Source of the DNA: Pycnopodia helianthoides
Taxonomy: Eukaryota > Echinodermata > Asteroidea > Forcipulatida > Asteriidae
Direction of reading: 5' to 3'
NCBI GenBank assembly: GCA_032158295.1
Contig: CM063264.1
Location: forward strand, 12,339,920-12,403,919
DNA length: 64,000 nt
The notes under the pieces were generated by a model. That model searched no databases. It was not told the DNA's origin and worked only from the letters and a program-made list of their open reading frames with translations. Below are positions 1-10,250 of this stretch, one piece after another. A program made the position numbers and the translations under genes. Every line of letters begins with the position of its first letter. Position 1 is the stretch's first letter.

Positions 1-814
1 CGTACCGGAGGGTCAAAGTTTGCCTAAGGATTTGTTCTTCAAACAATCGTTTTCCAGGTTTATCTACAGCATAACTCAAGATTGATATTGAGTTAAACAT
101 TGAAACTCATCAGAAAATTAAACCTCAACATCAAAATGACACATACTTCATCAGGTTTTGAATTACATGAAATCAAACTTTAACATTTAAAAATACATAA
201 CTCCTGAACCACATGTTGGATATGTACAATCTACACATCATCGAAAAGGCCTGTTATATGTAAACAAAAGTCACACACAATGTGACCCCATTTGACCTGA
301 ACTTCCGGTTCAAACTGGAAGTTGAAATTTTCAGAAATTCTTATCTCAAGAACTACAAATCGTTTTAGCAAAAATTGTGCATCAGGTTACAGATCTGTTT
401 GCCTTCTCAAACTTTTCCACAGAAATGACAACATGTTAACTTTTCCATCTGGTCAAAACTGGACGTTAAAGTGCACGTGACTGTTGACCCACATGATAAC
501 GCACGATAGTGCCCTAATACACGTGGAGTCGTAAACCACAAGGGAAACCCCCAAACCAAGTACACAAACAATGTACATGTATATAGTTCAGTGTACATGT
601 ACAGCGTATGTGTGCAGCGTAGATGTACTGTATGAATACATTCATCATCGGTGATCCCTTGTATATTGACCAAAGATAATCCATCTATATTTTACAAATT
701 CACAACTCCTGAACCACACATTGGATGTTTACATTCATTATTTACTTTAAAGATATGTCTACCAAAGTTTCTCTTTACATTTCACCTGCTCTGGTAATTT
801 GGTCACGTGTCTTC

Positions 815-1035
815 CGAACACCTTGTTTTTGTTTATTTATTTTACTGGTTTTTGTAGGTGCTCGGTGATCCGCCGAAAATCTACTGTTATTGTTCTGATT
901 AGTTTTGTAGGTGTTTCTGCAATGCATGCACGAACACCTGTTGCAATACGTGCACGAACACCTCTTGTAATTGTTTTGTTTTTGTTTTTTAGGTGTTCGG
1001 CACATTAGCCGAAAACCTATTGTTATTGTTTTAAA
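815..1035 (+). repeat. Short hairpin minisatellite, unit 1
   Basis: Three to four units of the GGTGTTCGGC-type hairpin, including GGTGTTCGGCACATTAGCCG (stem GGC...GCC), preceded by CGAACACCTTG. It lies just upstream of a pyrimidine tract and the promoter-like block. Confidence 0.65.
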
Positions 1036-1314
1036 CTTGTTTTTTCAGCTTTCTCTTCTTCTTCACCCTGAACCTTCTCATCAAGATTTAGCGAAAAGTA
1101 AAAGTTGTACAAACTTGAAACTGCCATTCAGCAAGACACTGATCCTCCGAACTCATACTTAAGCAAATAATTAACGAACAAAATATACAAATATGTTGGC
1201 TGCAATAGTAATAATTATCAAAATCTTTTCGCTCAGAGCCAGACAAGTCAGTTGAGTTGAACACAGTTGACAGGTAACACGCTGTGTCTATGTGTGGTAC
1301 GCACATCATAAACA

Positions 1315-1490
1315 GTCACGTGGCAGTCACCTGACAGTGCATAAACAACCAATCTCACTAACAGCGCATGTACGCGCTTGACCGTGTGCGTATTGACCAA
1401 TCGGTGCACTACACAGTGCACACGTGATAGAAAATATCCACGCTCCTAGTAACAAGTGCCCTTTGTATACGTGTCAGAAATTAACCTACC
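1315..1490 (+). promoter_or_regulatory. CCAAT-rich promoter-like block, unit 1
   Basis: Contains CACGTGGC, two CCAAT boxes (AACCAATC, GACCAATCGG) and GCGCATGTACGCGC (1363-1376), an altered form of the NRF1-type palindrome. Higher GC than its surroundings. Promoter function is inferred from motifs only. Confidence 0.35.
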
Positions 1491-3419
1491 TTGCTTTTGC
1501 ATTTGACCTTTAACCTTTTCTATGTCTACACACAGAAGACAACGTACCCAGCTTTCAAATTATACCAAATTTATAATAGGGGGTTCCAATTAACACGCTA
1601 CCAGATGTGTAAAATGACGCAACTTTCCACGGAATCCACGGACATCAGTCGTGCAAACCACCAACAAAAATGTACACAAACACGTTTTTTCATCTTTATT
1701 GATCAAAATAAACATTCAATCTTACAAAATATGAAAGTGTGGATATCAACGATGTCAAAAATGGAATTTAAAAAAAAATCACACCAACGAAGAATTTAAC
1801 ACCCTTACAACATTTCAACATTGACGAGCCCATTACGTGAAAAGGCATAGCGCGACTAAAGGGTCTTTTTTGCAGAGCGGGTCACAAATGTGAATTGACG
1901 TCATGATGAGGTCATAAAATTATTTTTTATAAAATCTTTAAAAAATCATAGCTTTGTATTTGAAAAAATCATTACTCCTAAACCTTACATTTGATATTGT
2001 GATACACAGAATTTACCCCGTTTAACCTTGTCTTCCCGTTGAAATTGGAAGTTGAAGTTCAGATACGGAAAAAATCATAACTCATGAACCACAGTTTCGA
2101 TTTTTACAATCGACACATCATCGGACAGGTCGTGAAAAGTACAACAAAAGTTACAAAAAAATTGACCCCATTTGACTTTGACTTCCTGTTCAATCCGGAA
2201 ATAGAAGTTTAATCATTGAAAAGTTAAAACTCTTGAACCACACATTGCATTTTTGCAATTTATACATCATTGGAAAAGCAATGTATCAACTTCACAAACG
2301 CGACACAGAGTGTGGCTCCATTTAACCTCACACAAACAATGGCCTGTTTGACCTTTACTTCCAGTCGAAAACAGAAGTTGAAGTGACAATTAATATTCCC
2401 AGCCCTTGTTTTGTGATACAAAAATATAATGATCTACACTTAGGATTATGTCTCTTTGTATGAAAAAGGTTTGACCATTGGCCTTTCAATTGAAAAAAAA
2501 ATTATCATAACTTCAAAAGCACCCTCTTTTGACAAATTTTTAAAAAGAAACTGTGAATTTTTGAAAACCTGTTGCATTAATCCAAAAAGATTCAAATTTA
2601 TGATCCGACAAGAAATAGGCTTTGGATACATCATAAAAGCGTTATCAGCAAAACAATGTCTTCTCAGTTTCGAAAAATTCTTGCATTACTCCACCTCAAC
2701 CAGAGTTATATCAAAACTTGAACAAATTACTTATTGAACAATGCCGAACACCCTTTTTGTTTTGTAACGATAACTTAAGTCTAGTTTTCCTTCCTCTTCT
2801 TCTTCTTCTCCCTGAACCTTCTTATCAAGATAAAACAAAAAATAAAATATGTACAAACTTGAAACTTGGTATATACTTAAACCTTATTATGAAGACGGCA
2901 CTTGAGCAATGACGTTATGATGACATCATCAGGTGTCGAATTAGAAGGTTTTTAATATCATTGTTAAATCTTTGAAAAGCTTTAACAAATCACAAGTAAC
3001 AGACTGGCGATCGCTTTTTGCGGGATCCTACTAGGGTCATATAGGTCTTCATTTTGTTTAATTTGCGTGACCTCACTTGACCTCTACTTCCAATCGAAAC
3101 CGGAAGTGCCCTATAACTTTAAAGTGACAAATATTTTGGAGGTGTTTTTAACATTGTAATTTTCTGGCAAGTGCCTGGTTTAGAAAAATGGGACCGGTGA
3201 CGTCACACAATTCAAAAGCTACCTCTAGCGGCATGTTGAAAACAGTTAAAAACATAGATGTCTGTGGCAAAGTTTATGAGAATCTCAACAAAACTCATAA
3301 ATATGACACACCGGCTTACTGTTTTACTAATTTAGTGATGTGGAATCACAGAGAATAATCACAGACAAAAATCATCAAAATATCACGCATTTAACGAAAA
3401 ATTTGGAAAAAAAAACAAA

Positions 3420-3970
3420 ATGCGGTCAAAGGTCAGCGTATACGCTTTTTCAGCCGTTGCAACCATCAACTTACGTGACTTTGTTGTAAGTAGACCGGTG
3501 CTCTGTTTGTGTATTAATTATAACAAAAGCGAGGCATAAGGATCCAGTCTTCATATCCATTAAGCACAAATTCACGACCATGTAATTAAAAAACCGACAT
3601 AAACACACGTCAGTGTAGTCCGGTCCACACCAACTTGCTACTCGTCATCGTCCCACCGCGTGTGTAGCGCAGGCATTACGTAATGTGACAATACTTATGA
3701 GATAATAGCTAGGGCTACAGACTAAAACCCTCGTAAAAAAACGTAAGTAATGGTCTTGCTCCTTACCCCTCCCACAAGCTCCGAGTTCACGCCCCTGTGG
3801 TTTGTCTCTCTGGCCCCACGAGACACGGCACCGGCTGTAAGGCCATGCCGCAAGGTTTACGTTCTGCTAGCTCCATGCTAGCTCCATGCTGCTGCGCAGT
3901 AAAACACGCTCCTGTTGCACAATGGTTGTACTGACTCTCTGAAAGCGATTCTTACGTTTGATTTGTCATC
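3420..3970. other. GC-richer conserved intronic block, unit 1
   Basis: A stretch of higher GC that includes a strong donor-like CGTAAGTAATG (near 3740), the run CTACCCCTCCC-like TTACCCCTCCCACAAG, and GCTAGCTCCAT repeated twice near 3869. No long open frame on either strand. It could be an old element fragment or an undetected non-coding exon. Confidence 0.4.
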
Positions 3971-4109
3971 ATTATTTACAACTTGTATCCATAATCTGAA
4001 CAGATAGTCTTTTTCGTCAAATACTCATGAATAATTGTTTTTAAAAAAGGCTTAAACATGGTTTAGTAATTTCTTTTTATACGGCTGGAAGTAAAACTAA
4101 CTCTGAAGA

Positions 4110-4156
4110 TCACGTGACTTTTCGGAACCACATTTTGGTTCCGAAAAGTCAAGTGA
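4110..4156. repeat. 47-nt hairpin, unit 1
   Basis: Arms of 21 nt (TCACGTGACTTTTCGGAACC...) pair with one mismatch around a CATTT loop. Such a perfect stem in otherwise diverging intron suggests a structural role or a very recent origin. Confidence 0.8.
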
Positions 4157-5696
4157 CCTTCGTTTTTTGAAAAATGCTTGAAAACGGCAAAATTTGATGG
4201 TTTCTTTTATAAACCATTCTTCTCCATTCCAGAAATACCTTTTAGTAAAATTATTTTGTAGCCCAAATAACCCAACGAGGCCGATTTGTCCATTTAAGTC
4301 TGCTCAAACTTGATAACAACATTTTTACCTTTAGATCTGGTTGGAAAAGGGTGATAAAGCGTACGTTTAAAATGACCCACATTGACGACGCACGATAGTG
4401 AAAGAACATATGTACACATACGCTGTACCTATACAGCCACGTGTACAATGCAGGTGTAGTTTTAGTTTACGTGGGCATTTCACTGAACAGCTACATGTTG
4501 GAATACATAGTCGCTTGGTGTTTTGTTGTATATTGCACACCCAAAGATAGTCCGTCTTATTTGAAAAATTCATAACTCTTGAACCGGAAGTCCGGAAGTT
4601 GAATTTTTTTACATGAAGAAAACTCGTCATATTTCATGAACTATAAACGTTCTAGACTCAAAACTTAGTAGGTACTTAGATCTTTGAGTTTAAATATGTG
4701 AAATTCGTTTTGATGGTGTCATCGATGACGTCATAACAATAAATCGCTGTTTAATATTTTTTTAACTCATAATTGAAGAATCACCAATGCTACATGATAC
4801 TTACGCCATAAAAAAGCTCTTGCCAATTTTTGCAAATCACATACACAATGTGACACCATATGACCTTTACTTCCGGTTGAAACCGGAAATTTAAAGGTCA
4901 GATTTCAAATGTTCATTTCTCATATACGAAGAAAGGTTTGCTTTTACAACAATAAATTCTATTTACAATAATTTTTTTCAAATTTTAAGGACATCATCAC
5001 AAAACGTGTCAACCGAACGCGGTGAGTTTGTTCACAAACTCGATTTCTAGTTCTTGTGTGTTTTTTTCTGCGTCTTCTTCTTTTTCTCTGAAAATTCCCA
5101 GCAAGATTCTGCAAAAAGTACAAGTAACACAGACTGGAAACTTGGCATATACTTGCATCTTAACTTTTAGACGGCACTTGAAGAATGACGTCATGATGAA
5201 GTCATCAGGAATAGAATAACAAGGTTATTTGTTGAAAAGAGACCATTTGCTGTTTGCTTCAGTTCAAGCAATTTGAAAGCTATGATGTTCATAAATAGGC
5301 ATTTGATAGATTAAGACCGGGGCAACATTTGACTATTTTTGTGACAATCCGCTTAAAGAAGAATTATATTAGAAAGAGCGTTTGTGTTGTCTGCTGGAAA
5401 ATAAATCCTTTGGTTGGCATCAAAATTTCCGACATTAACAGGAAACCCAAGTAAACACATATGTTTTCCTGGTCTGTAACTAGTGGTATAGTTTAGCTAC
5501 GATGATCATTGTTTCTCTTCATAAACTATGGCCATATCAAAATTGGTGGCTACAGCTATGGCTATGACTGTTATACGGGTGTTGCTAAGGGCATCCTATA
5601 CTCCAACACATGATGGCGCCCAATCCAGCCGTAGCTGTAGCCGTAGCATCAATTCGGACACGGCCTAAAATTATAATTTTGTTTTGTTCCTTGCAG

Positions 5697-5948
5697 ATAC
5701 TTTAATCAAAACGGACGTATTCACAACAGATCTCATTCAGACTTCCTGGGAGCCTATTACGGGTGCCACCTACACCCTCCTGTTGACCAATACTGCAGAT
5801 GGTACGACCCAACAAGTTGAGATACCTAACTCGCAGACTGATAAAGTTGTTTTCACCGGACTGACGAATGGTCAGACGTACACAATTCAGCTCACATGTC
5901 ACCTCGACGGACAGAGCACCGATGGTGGAACAGTCACAGAAACCACAC
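5697..5948 (+). CDS. FN3 domain exon, copy a (internal exon)
   Basis: Internal exon of 252 nt coding for 84 residues of an FN3 domain, a beta-sandwich module of extracellular matrix and receptor proteins. Family hallmarks are visible: the B-strand tryptophan (QTSWE), the C-strand tyrosine (ATYTLLLT) and the L..GQTYTIQL F-strand motif near the end. A pyrimidine-rich tract ending TTCCTTGCAG precedes it and GTAAATA follows. Both junctions are phase 1, the usual arrangement for FN3 exons, so copies can be joined without a frameshift. If the donor were ignored, the frame would stop five codons later, so it could instead be a terminal exon; the splice reading fits the family better. This copy has VFTGL and QSTD, and differs from its siblings at KTDVF and EPITG. 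The parent gene is unidentified. Confidence 0.85.
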
Positions 5949-6579
5949 GTAAATATAGTAGTTAGAGACAATTTACAGGATAGTACAACCATAAACATTG
6001 AGTTTTAGTTTCAATCATTGAACCTAACGGATTACATAAAATGCTAAGAAACTGTGCAAGTCTTGCACTTATCGAAAACTAGTTCCGATAATCGTGATCC
6101 TTCATCCTCCCTCCATAATACTCTACGACGGTCGGGACATGGTCGGGAGGACCATAGAGCCAGGACCATGGACGGAGAAATCAAGAAAACAAATCGAACG
6201 ACGACTGTAATTTCTTGATGAAATCTTCTTTACAATTCTATTTATACCAATTTCATGAAAATTCAAATACCCATAGCTAATTGTTGTAAATGCAATTTCA
6301 ATTTTTATATGATACAGTTAAGTTGTTCAAATTAACTTTGAAACAGAAATCAAACTTGGAACGAGAATGCCTAGTTTATAGAAACCCCATTATTGCGAAT
6401 CACTTGCAACCATTACATAGGTTTAATGATAACATGAGCGACAGTCGGGCAACATTCATAATTGTTGACAAGTAACCTTTTAGTCAGTTTTTCTTAATTA
6501 ATTTGTTAAATTTAATTCTCTTTCATATATTTCATTGCTAAATTTTACCTTACCAACGATATAACGTCAGTTTTTACAG

Positions 6580-6616
6580 CCATGACCTGTGTTAGAAGAA
6601 ACGGAATCTCGTACAG
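6580..6616 (+). other. Candidate 37-nt micro-exon, unit 1 first
   Basis: GTTTTTACAG precedes and GTAAAAAC follows a 37-nt segment that stays open when entered in phase 1 from the FN3 donor. It ends in phase 2, so it cannot join directly to the next FN3 exon. Low confidence. Confidence 0.25.
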
Positions 6617-6836
6617 GTAAAAACACAATGGTTTGGTCCCGGACGTTCAATACACAAATAAAATTTCTTTGCAAATTTTAACTCTACCAAATTTGAGAAA
6701 ATAACATTTAAAGGCCCAACGTTGAATCACTTTAAATTTGATTTGAACATTTATTTTGCACTTACACCGATGTTAGTGCACTGTTACAACGGTAATTTCC
6801 CAAGTCCCGTAAACAAAAAATCTACAGGCATATTCG

Positions 6837-6884
6837 AGATTCAAACCCACGACCTTTGCCATGCTAGAGCAGACCACTAGACCA
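6837..6884 (-). repeat. tRNA-derived SINE-like head, unit 1 first
   Basis: On the minus strand, A-box-like TGGTCTAGTGG (6874-6884) and B-box-like GGTTTGAATCT (6837-6847), slightly closer than in a true tRNA. The flanking sequence down to about 6540 is conserved with the three related copies and may be the SINE body. Confidence 0.5.
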
Positions 6885-7004
6885 TCTAGCCTATCATGAT
6901 GGCTGCAAGCAGTTCAAATCTAATAAAAACCAAAACTAATATAGGATAAAAAAATTAAAAAAAACACCTTTAAAACAATAAAAATAAATTAATGTCTTTT
7001 AGTT

Positions 7005-7545
7005 CAGGCGAAAACCTATTGTTATGGTACTGTTAATTTAATTGGTGTTCGGCTATCAGTCAAAAACCTTTGGTTATTGTACTGTTTATTGTTTGTGTAG
7101 ATGTTCGGCGAATTGCCGATAACCTCTTGTAATTCTACTGGTTTTTGTAGGTGTACGTCGATCGGCCGAAAACCTAATATTATTGCTCTGTTTAGTTTTT
7201 TAGGTGTTTGTGCAATGCGTGCGCGAACACCTGTTGCAATACGTGCACGAACAACTCTTGAAATTATTATAATTATTTTTATTTTTTTGATGTTTGGCGA
7301 AAAGCCGAAAACTTCATGTTATTCTACTGTTTTTAGGTGTTCGGCCATCAGCGCCGAAAACCTATTATTATTATTTTGGTTTTTTAAAAAGTGTTCGGCG
7401 ATCAGCCTTAAACCTATTGTTCCAGGGTTGTTGTTTTTTGGGTTGTTTTTTTGTTTTGGCGTTCGGCCCATCCGCCGAAATCCTATTGTTGTTTTTCTGT
7501 TTTCTTAGGTGTTTGGCGATCTGCCGAAACCTGTTGTTACCGTAG
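7005..7545 (+). repeat. Hairpin minisatellite upstream of FN3 copy b
   Basis: About nine degenerate units of 45-70 bp. Each has a stem of the type GGTGTTCGGC, a short loop, GCCGAAAACC, followed by a T-rich spacer such as TATTGTTATT. Stems are preserved although loops and spacers vary (for example GTTCGGCGAATTGCCGATAAC and GTTCGGCCATCAGCGCCGAAAAC). Open frames across it are by-products of the T-rich composition. Confidence 0.75.
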
Positions 7546-7595
7546 CCTCACTTCGGACAAGGCCTAAGATTATAATTTTGTTTTGTTGTTTGCAG

Positions 7596-7847
7596 ATACT
7601 TCAATCAAAACGGACGTTGTCACCACAGATCTCATTCAGACTTCCTGGGAGACTCTAGCGGGTGCCACCTACAACCTACTGTTGACCAATACTGCAGATG
7701 GTACGACCCAACAAGTTGAGATCCCTAACTCGCAGACTGATAAAGTTGTTTTCACCGGATTGACTAATGGTCAGACGTACACAATTCAGCTCACATGTCA
7801 CCTCGACGGTCAGAACACCGATCGTGGAACAGTCACAGCAACCACAC
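7596..7847 (+). CDS. FN3 domain exon, copy b (variant subtype)
   Basis: Same 252-nt phase 1-1 exon with acceptor TGTTTGCAG and donor GTAAATA. It belongs to the second subtype, starting TSIKTD and with YNLLLT where most copies have YTLLLT, plus VFTGL and QNTD. Private differences are ETLAG, TDRG and TATTR. It lies 1.9 kb after copy a and directly behind a hairpin minisatellite (7005-7545) that fills the intron upstream of the acceptor. Splicing from copy a to b would make a histidine codon across the junction (C plus AT) and keep the frame open. Confidence 0.85.
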
Positions 7848-7989
7848 GTAAATATAGTAGATAGAGACAATTTACAGGATAGTATAACCATTAACAAAAT
7901 AAACATTGAGTTATAGTTTCAATCATTGAACCTCTCGGATTACTAAAATGCTAAGAAACTGTGCAAGTCTTGCGCTTATCGAAAACTAG

Positions 7990-8120
7990 TTCCGATAATC
8001 GTGATCCTTCATCCTCCCTCCATAATCCTCTACGACGGTCTGGACATGGTCGGGAGTACCAAAGAGAAAGGACCAGAGGAAGGAGAAAACGAGAAAACAA
8101 ATCGAACGACGACTATATTT
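7990..8120 (+). other. Possible basic exon or decayed coding segment after copy b
   Basis: An open frame reading SDNRDPSSSLHNPLRRSG followed by an Arg/Lys/Glu-rich stretch, preceded by an AG but a poor pyrimidine tract. Composition is unlike the surrounding AT-rich frames and resembles a charged cytoplasmic tail. The related segment after copy e has a 7-nt deletion that breaks the frame. Confidence 0.2.
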
Positions 8121-8490
8121 TCTTTATGAAATCTTCTTTAACAATTATATTTATACCTTATTCTAGAAAATTGAAATACCCATAGCTAATTGTTTTAAAA
8201 GCAGTTCAATTTTTATATCAAACAATTAAGTTGTCCAAATTAACATTGAAACAGAATTAAAACTTGGAACGAGAATGCTTAGTTTATAGAAACCTCTTTA
8301 TTGCGAATCACTTGCAACCATTACATAGGTTTAATGATAACATGAGCGACAGTCGGGCAACATTCATAATTGTTTACAAGTAACCTTAAAGTCGTTTTTT
8401 ATAATATAAATTTGGTAAACTTAACTATCTTTCATAAATACCATCGCTAAATTTTACCTTACCAACGATATAACGTCATTTTTTTTTTAG

Positions 8491-8527
8491 CCCTAACCTA
8501 TGTTAGAAGAAACAGAATCGCGTACAG
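8491..8527 (+). other. Candidate 37-nt micro-exon, unit 1 second
   Basis: Same length and position after FN3 copy b, with acceptor TTTTTTTTAG and donor GTAAAAAAC. Phase-1 entry is open. Confidence 0.25.
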
Positions 8528-8752
8528 GTAAAAAACGCAATATGGGTTGGTTCCGCATGTTCAATGCACAAATAATATTTCTGTGTAAATTTAAACACTG
8601 TTAAATGTGAGAAATAGCATTTAAAAACCCCATGTTGAATCACTTTAAGTTTAATTTGAACATTTTTTACGCGCTAACGCCGATGTAAGTGCACTTTAAC
8701 AACGGTACTTTCCAAAGTCCAGTGAACAAATAATCTACAGGCATATCACTCG

Positions 8753-8800
8753 AGATTCAAACTCACGACCTTTACCATGTTAGAGCAGACCACTAGACCA
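8753..8800 (-). repeat. tRNA-derived SINE-like head, unit 1 second
   Basis: Same arrangement as at 6837: minus-strand A-box-like TGGTCTAGTGG (8790-8800) and B-box-like motif decayed to AGTTTGAATCT (8753-8763). It lies downstream of FN3 copy b. Confidence 0.5.
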
Positions 8801-9485
8801 CCGAGCCTACCCCGATGGCTGCAGGTAGTTCAAATCCTTAAAAAAATAATAATAATACAGGATTCAAAAAAGAAGAAAAACTAGACATTGAGTTTTTGTC
8901 AACTACAAAAACAAGGTGTTCGTGAGTGATGTCATCAAGTTTTGATTGATTGAATTGGTGACAAAACTTACCTTATCAATCCAATTTCTGGTTCAGGAGT
9001 TATATTTACTCAACATAAAACTTCAACTGCCGGTTTGAACCAGAAGTCAATGTCATATGAGATCATATTCTGTGTATCGTTTCTTAAGTTGTTACATATC
9101 ATCCCAACGATGTTTAGATTGTAAAAATCCAATACGTGGTTCAGAAGTTATGAATTTTTATAACATAACATTTCAACTTCCGGTTTTTACCAGAAGTCAA
9201 GGTCAAACCGGTCACATTTTGAGTAGCGCGTGTAAATTTAATTAAGACCTTTCACGAACACCTTGTTTTTGTGGATAACAAAAACTCAATGTCAAGTTTT
9301 CTTCTTCATCTTCTTCTTCCGGAGAACTCTTCTTGGCAACATAACTCAAGATTGAAACTGAATTGAACCTTGAACCACGATGACGTAAATGTATTGTGCT
9401 GTGGGGACCATGCTGGAATACAGTCCGCATCCATCGCTGTTAAAGCTCAGATTGCACCCCAGCGGATCATCCATCTAATATTTGA

Positions 9486-10250
9486 AAAATTCTTAACTCC
9501 TGAACCACACGTTGGATTTTATTAATTCAAACATCATCTGAAAGACTTATCACGTGCTACACAATATGCGACCCTGTTTGACCTTGACTTCCGGTTAAAG
9601 TCGGAAATTGATATTTAATGTTTCATAAATTACAAATTCTGAACCACATGTTTTATTTTTGTCATCTATACGTCATACGAAAGGACTCAGAAGACTCCAC
9701 CAACGCTACCGAGTGTGACCTTATTTGACATTGCCTTCCAATTCAAAAATGAAGTTGAAACTTTATATTTGAAAAAATGATAAGTTCTGAATTACATATT
9801 AGATGTTTACAATCCATCCATCATCTAAAAGGTATTCATAAACTAATCACGCGTTACACAAAATGTGATCCTTTTAAACCTTGACTTCCGGTCTTAACCG
9901 GAAATTGATGTTTAAATTTTGAAAAATTCATAACTCCTGAAACGGGCATTGGATTTTTACAATCCATATATCAACTGAAAGGTCATAAATAAATTGACAC
10001 GCACTATTCAAAATGTGACCGGTTTGACCTCGACTTCCGGTAAAAACCGGAAGTTGAAATTTCAGGTTATAAAAATTCATAACTTCTGAACCACGTATTG
10101 GATTTTTACAATCTAAACATCGTTAGGATGATATGTAACAACTTAAGAAACGATACACAGAATATGATCTCATTTGACATTGACTTCTGGTTCCAAACGG
10201 CAGTTGAAATTTTATATTGAATAAAAATAACTCCTGAACCAGAAATTGGA
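9486..10250 (+). repeat. Array of about 147-bp monomers, direct orientation
   Basis: CATAACTCCTGAACC-type cores occur at about 9494, 9641, 9782, 9928, 10078 and 10227, a spacing of 141-150 bp. Each monomer continues with a TTGGATTTTTACAATC-like stretch, ATCATC, a TGACCTTGACTTCCGGT block and its complement ACCGGAAG. Monomers are strongly diverged, so the array is old, yet the palindromic block stays recognisable. Confidence 0.8.

Larger units (their letters stand above)
1..5696 (+). other. Intron upstream of FN3 copy a: repeat modules
   Basis: No exon could be supported here. In order it holds: satellite-type monomers with CATAACTCCTGAACC (about 190-760), a hairpin minisatellite (815-1035), a CCAAT-rich promoter-like block (1315-1490), further monomers (1960-2400), and a pyrimidine stretch with a CRE-like doublet (about 2790-2935). 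These are followed by a CTCF-like remnant (3218-3231), a GC-richer block (3420-3970), a 47-nt hairpin (4110-4156), an ERRE/ETS monomer (4850-4900), and a second pyrimidine/CRE module (5055-5210) leading to the acceptor. The last kilobase before the exon is shared by copies a, c, d, e, g and h. Confidence 0.7.
5949..7595 (+). other. Intron between FN3 copies a and b
   Basis: Contains a candidate 37-nt micro-exon (6580-6616), a tRNA-like sequence on the minus strand (6837-6884) and a hairpin minisatellite (7005-7545). The first 500 bp after the donor are shared with the introns after copies b, e and f only. In units 2, 3, 5 and 6 that sequence was replaced at the AAACATG/GGTCATC junction. Confidence 0.7.

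Noticed and set aside
1491..1799. 102-codon frame after the promoter-like block, also in units 4 and 5
   Set aside because: The unit 2 copy is interrupted and the frame end varies between copies. Conservation is explained by recent duplication, and no domain is recognisable.
2456..2737. A 93-107 codon open frame recurring in all units (also 14857, 48242)
   Set aside because: Units 3, 4 and 6 have a one-base insertion (GACCCATTGG against GACCATTGG) that breaks its start. Composition is that of AT-rich DNA, and it lies within a repeat copied with the units.
5684..5965. FN3 copies as eight separate 93-codon single-exon genes
   Set aside because: There is no ATG at the start of these frames. 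The upstream bases form a pyrimidine tract and CAG acceptor, and a donor lies inside the frame end.
5702..5998. 98-codon minus-strand frames opposite each FN3 exon
   Set aside because: They mirror the exon and are kept open by its codon use. The plus strand has the splice sites and the FN3 pattern.
7101..7508. 135-codon frame with repeated cysteine and arginine motifs
   Set aside because: It is the translation of the hairpin minisatellite. The frame changes between copies (7101 and 7294 frames overlap) and it follows the repeat structure.
9486..10250. CRISPR-like array
   Set aside because: Repeat length, divergence between monomers and the eukaryotic setting do not fit; it is a satellite-type tandem repeat.
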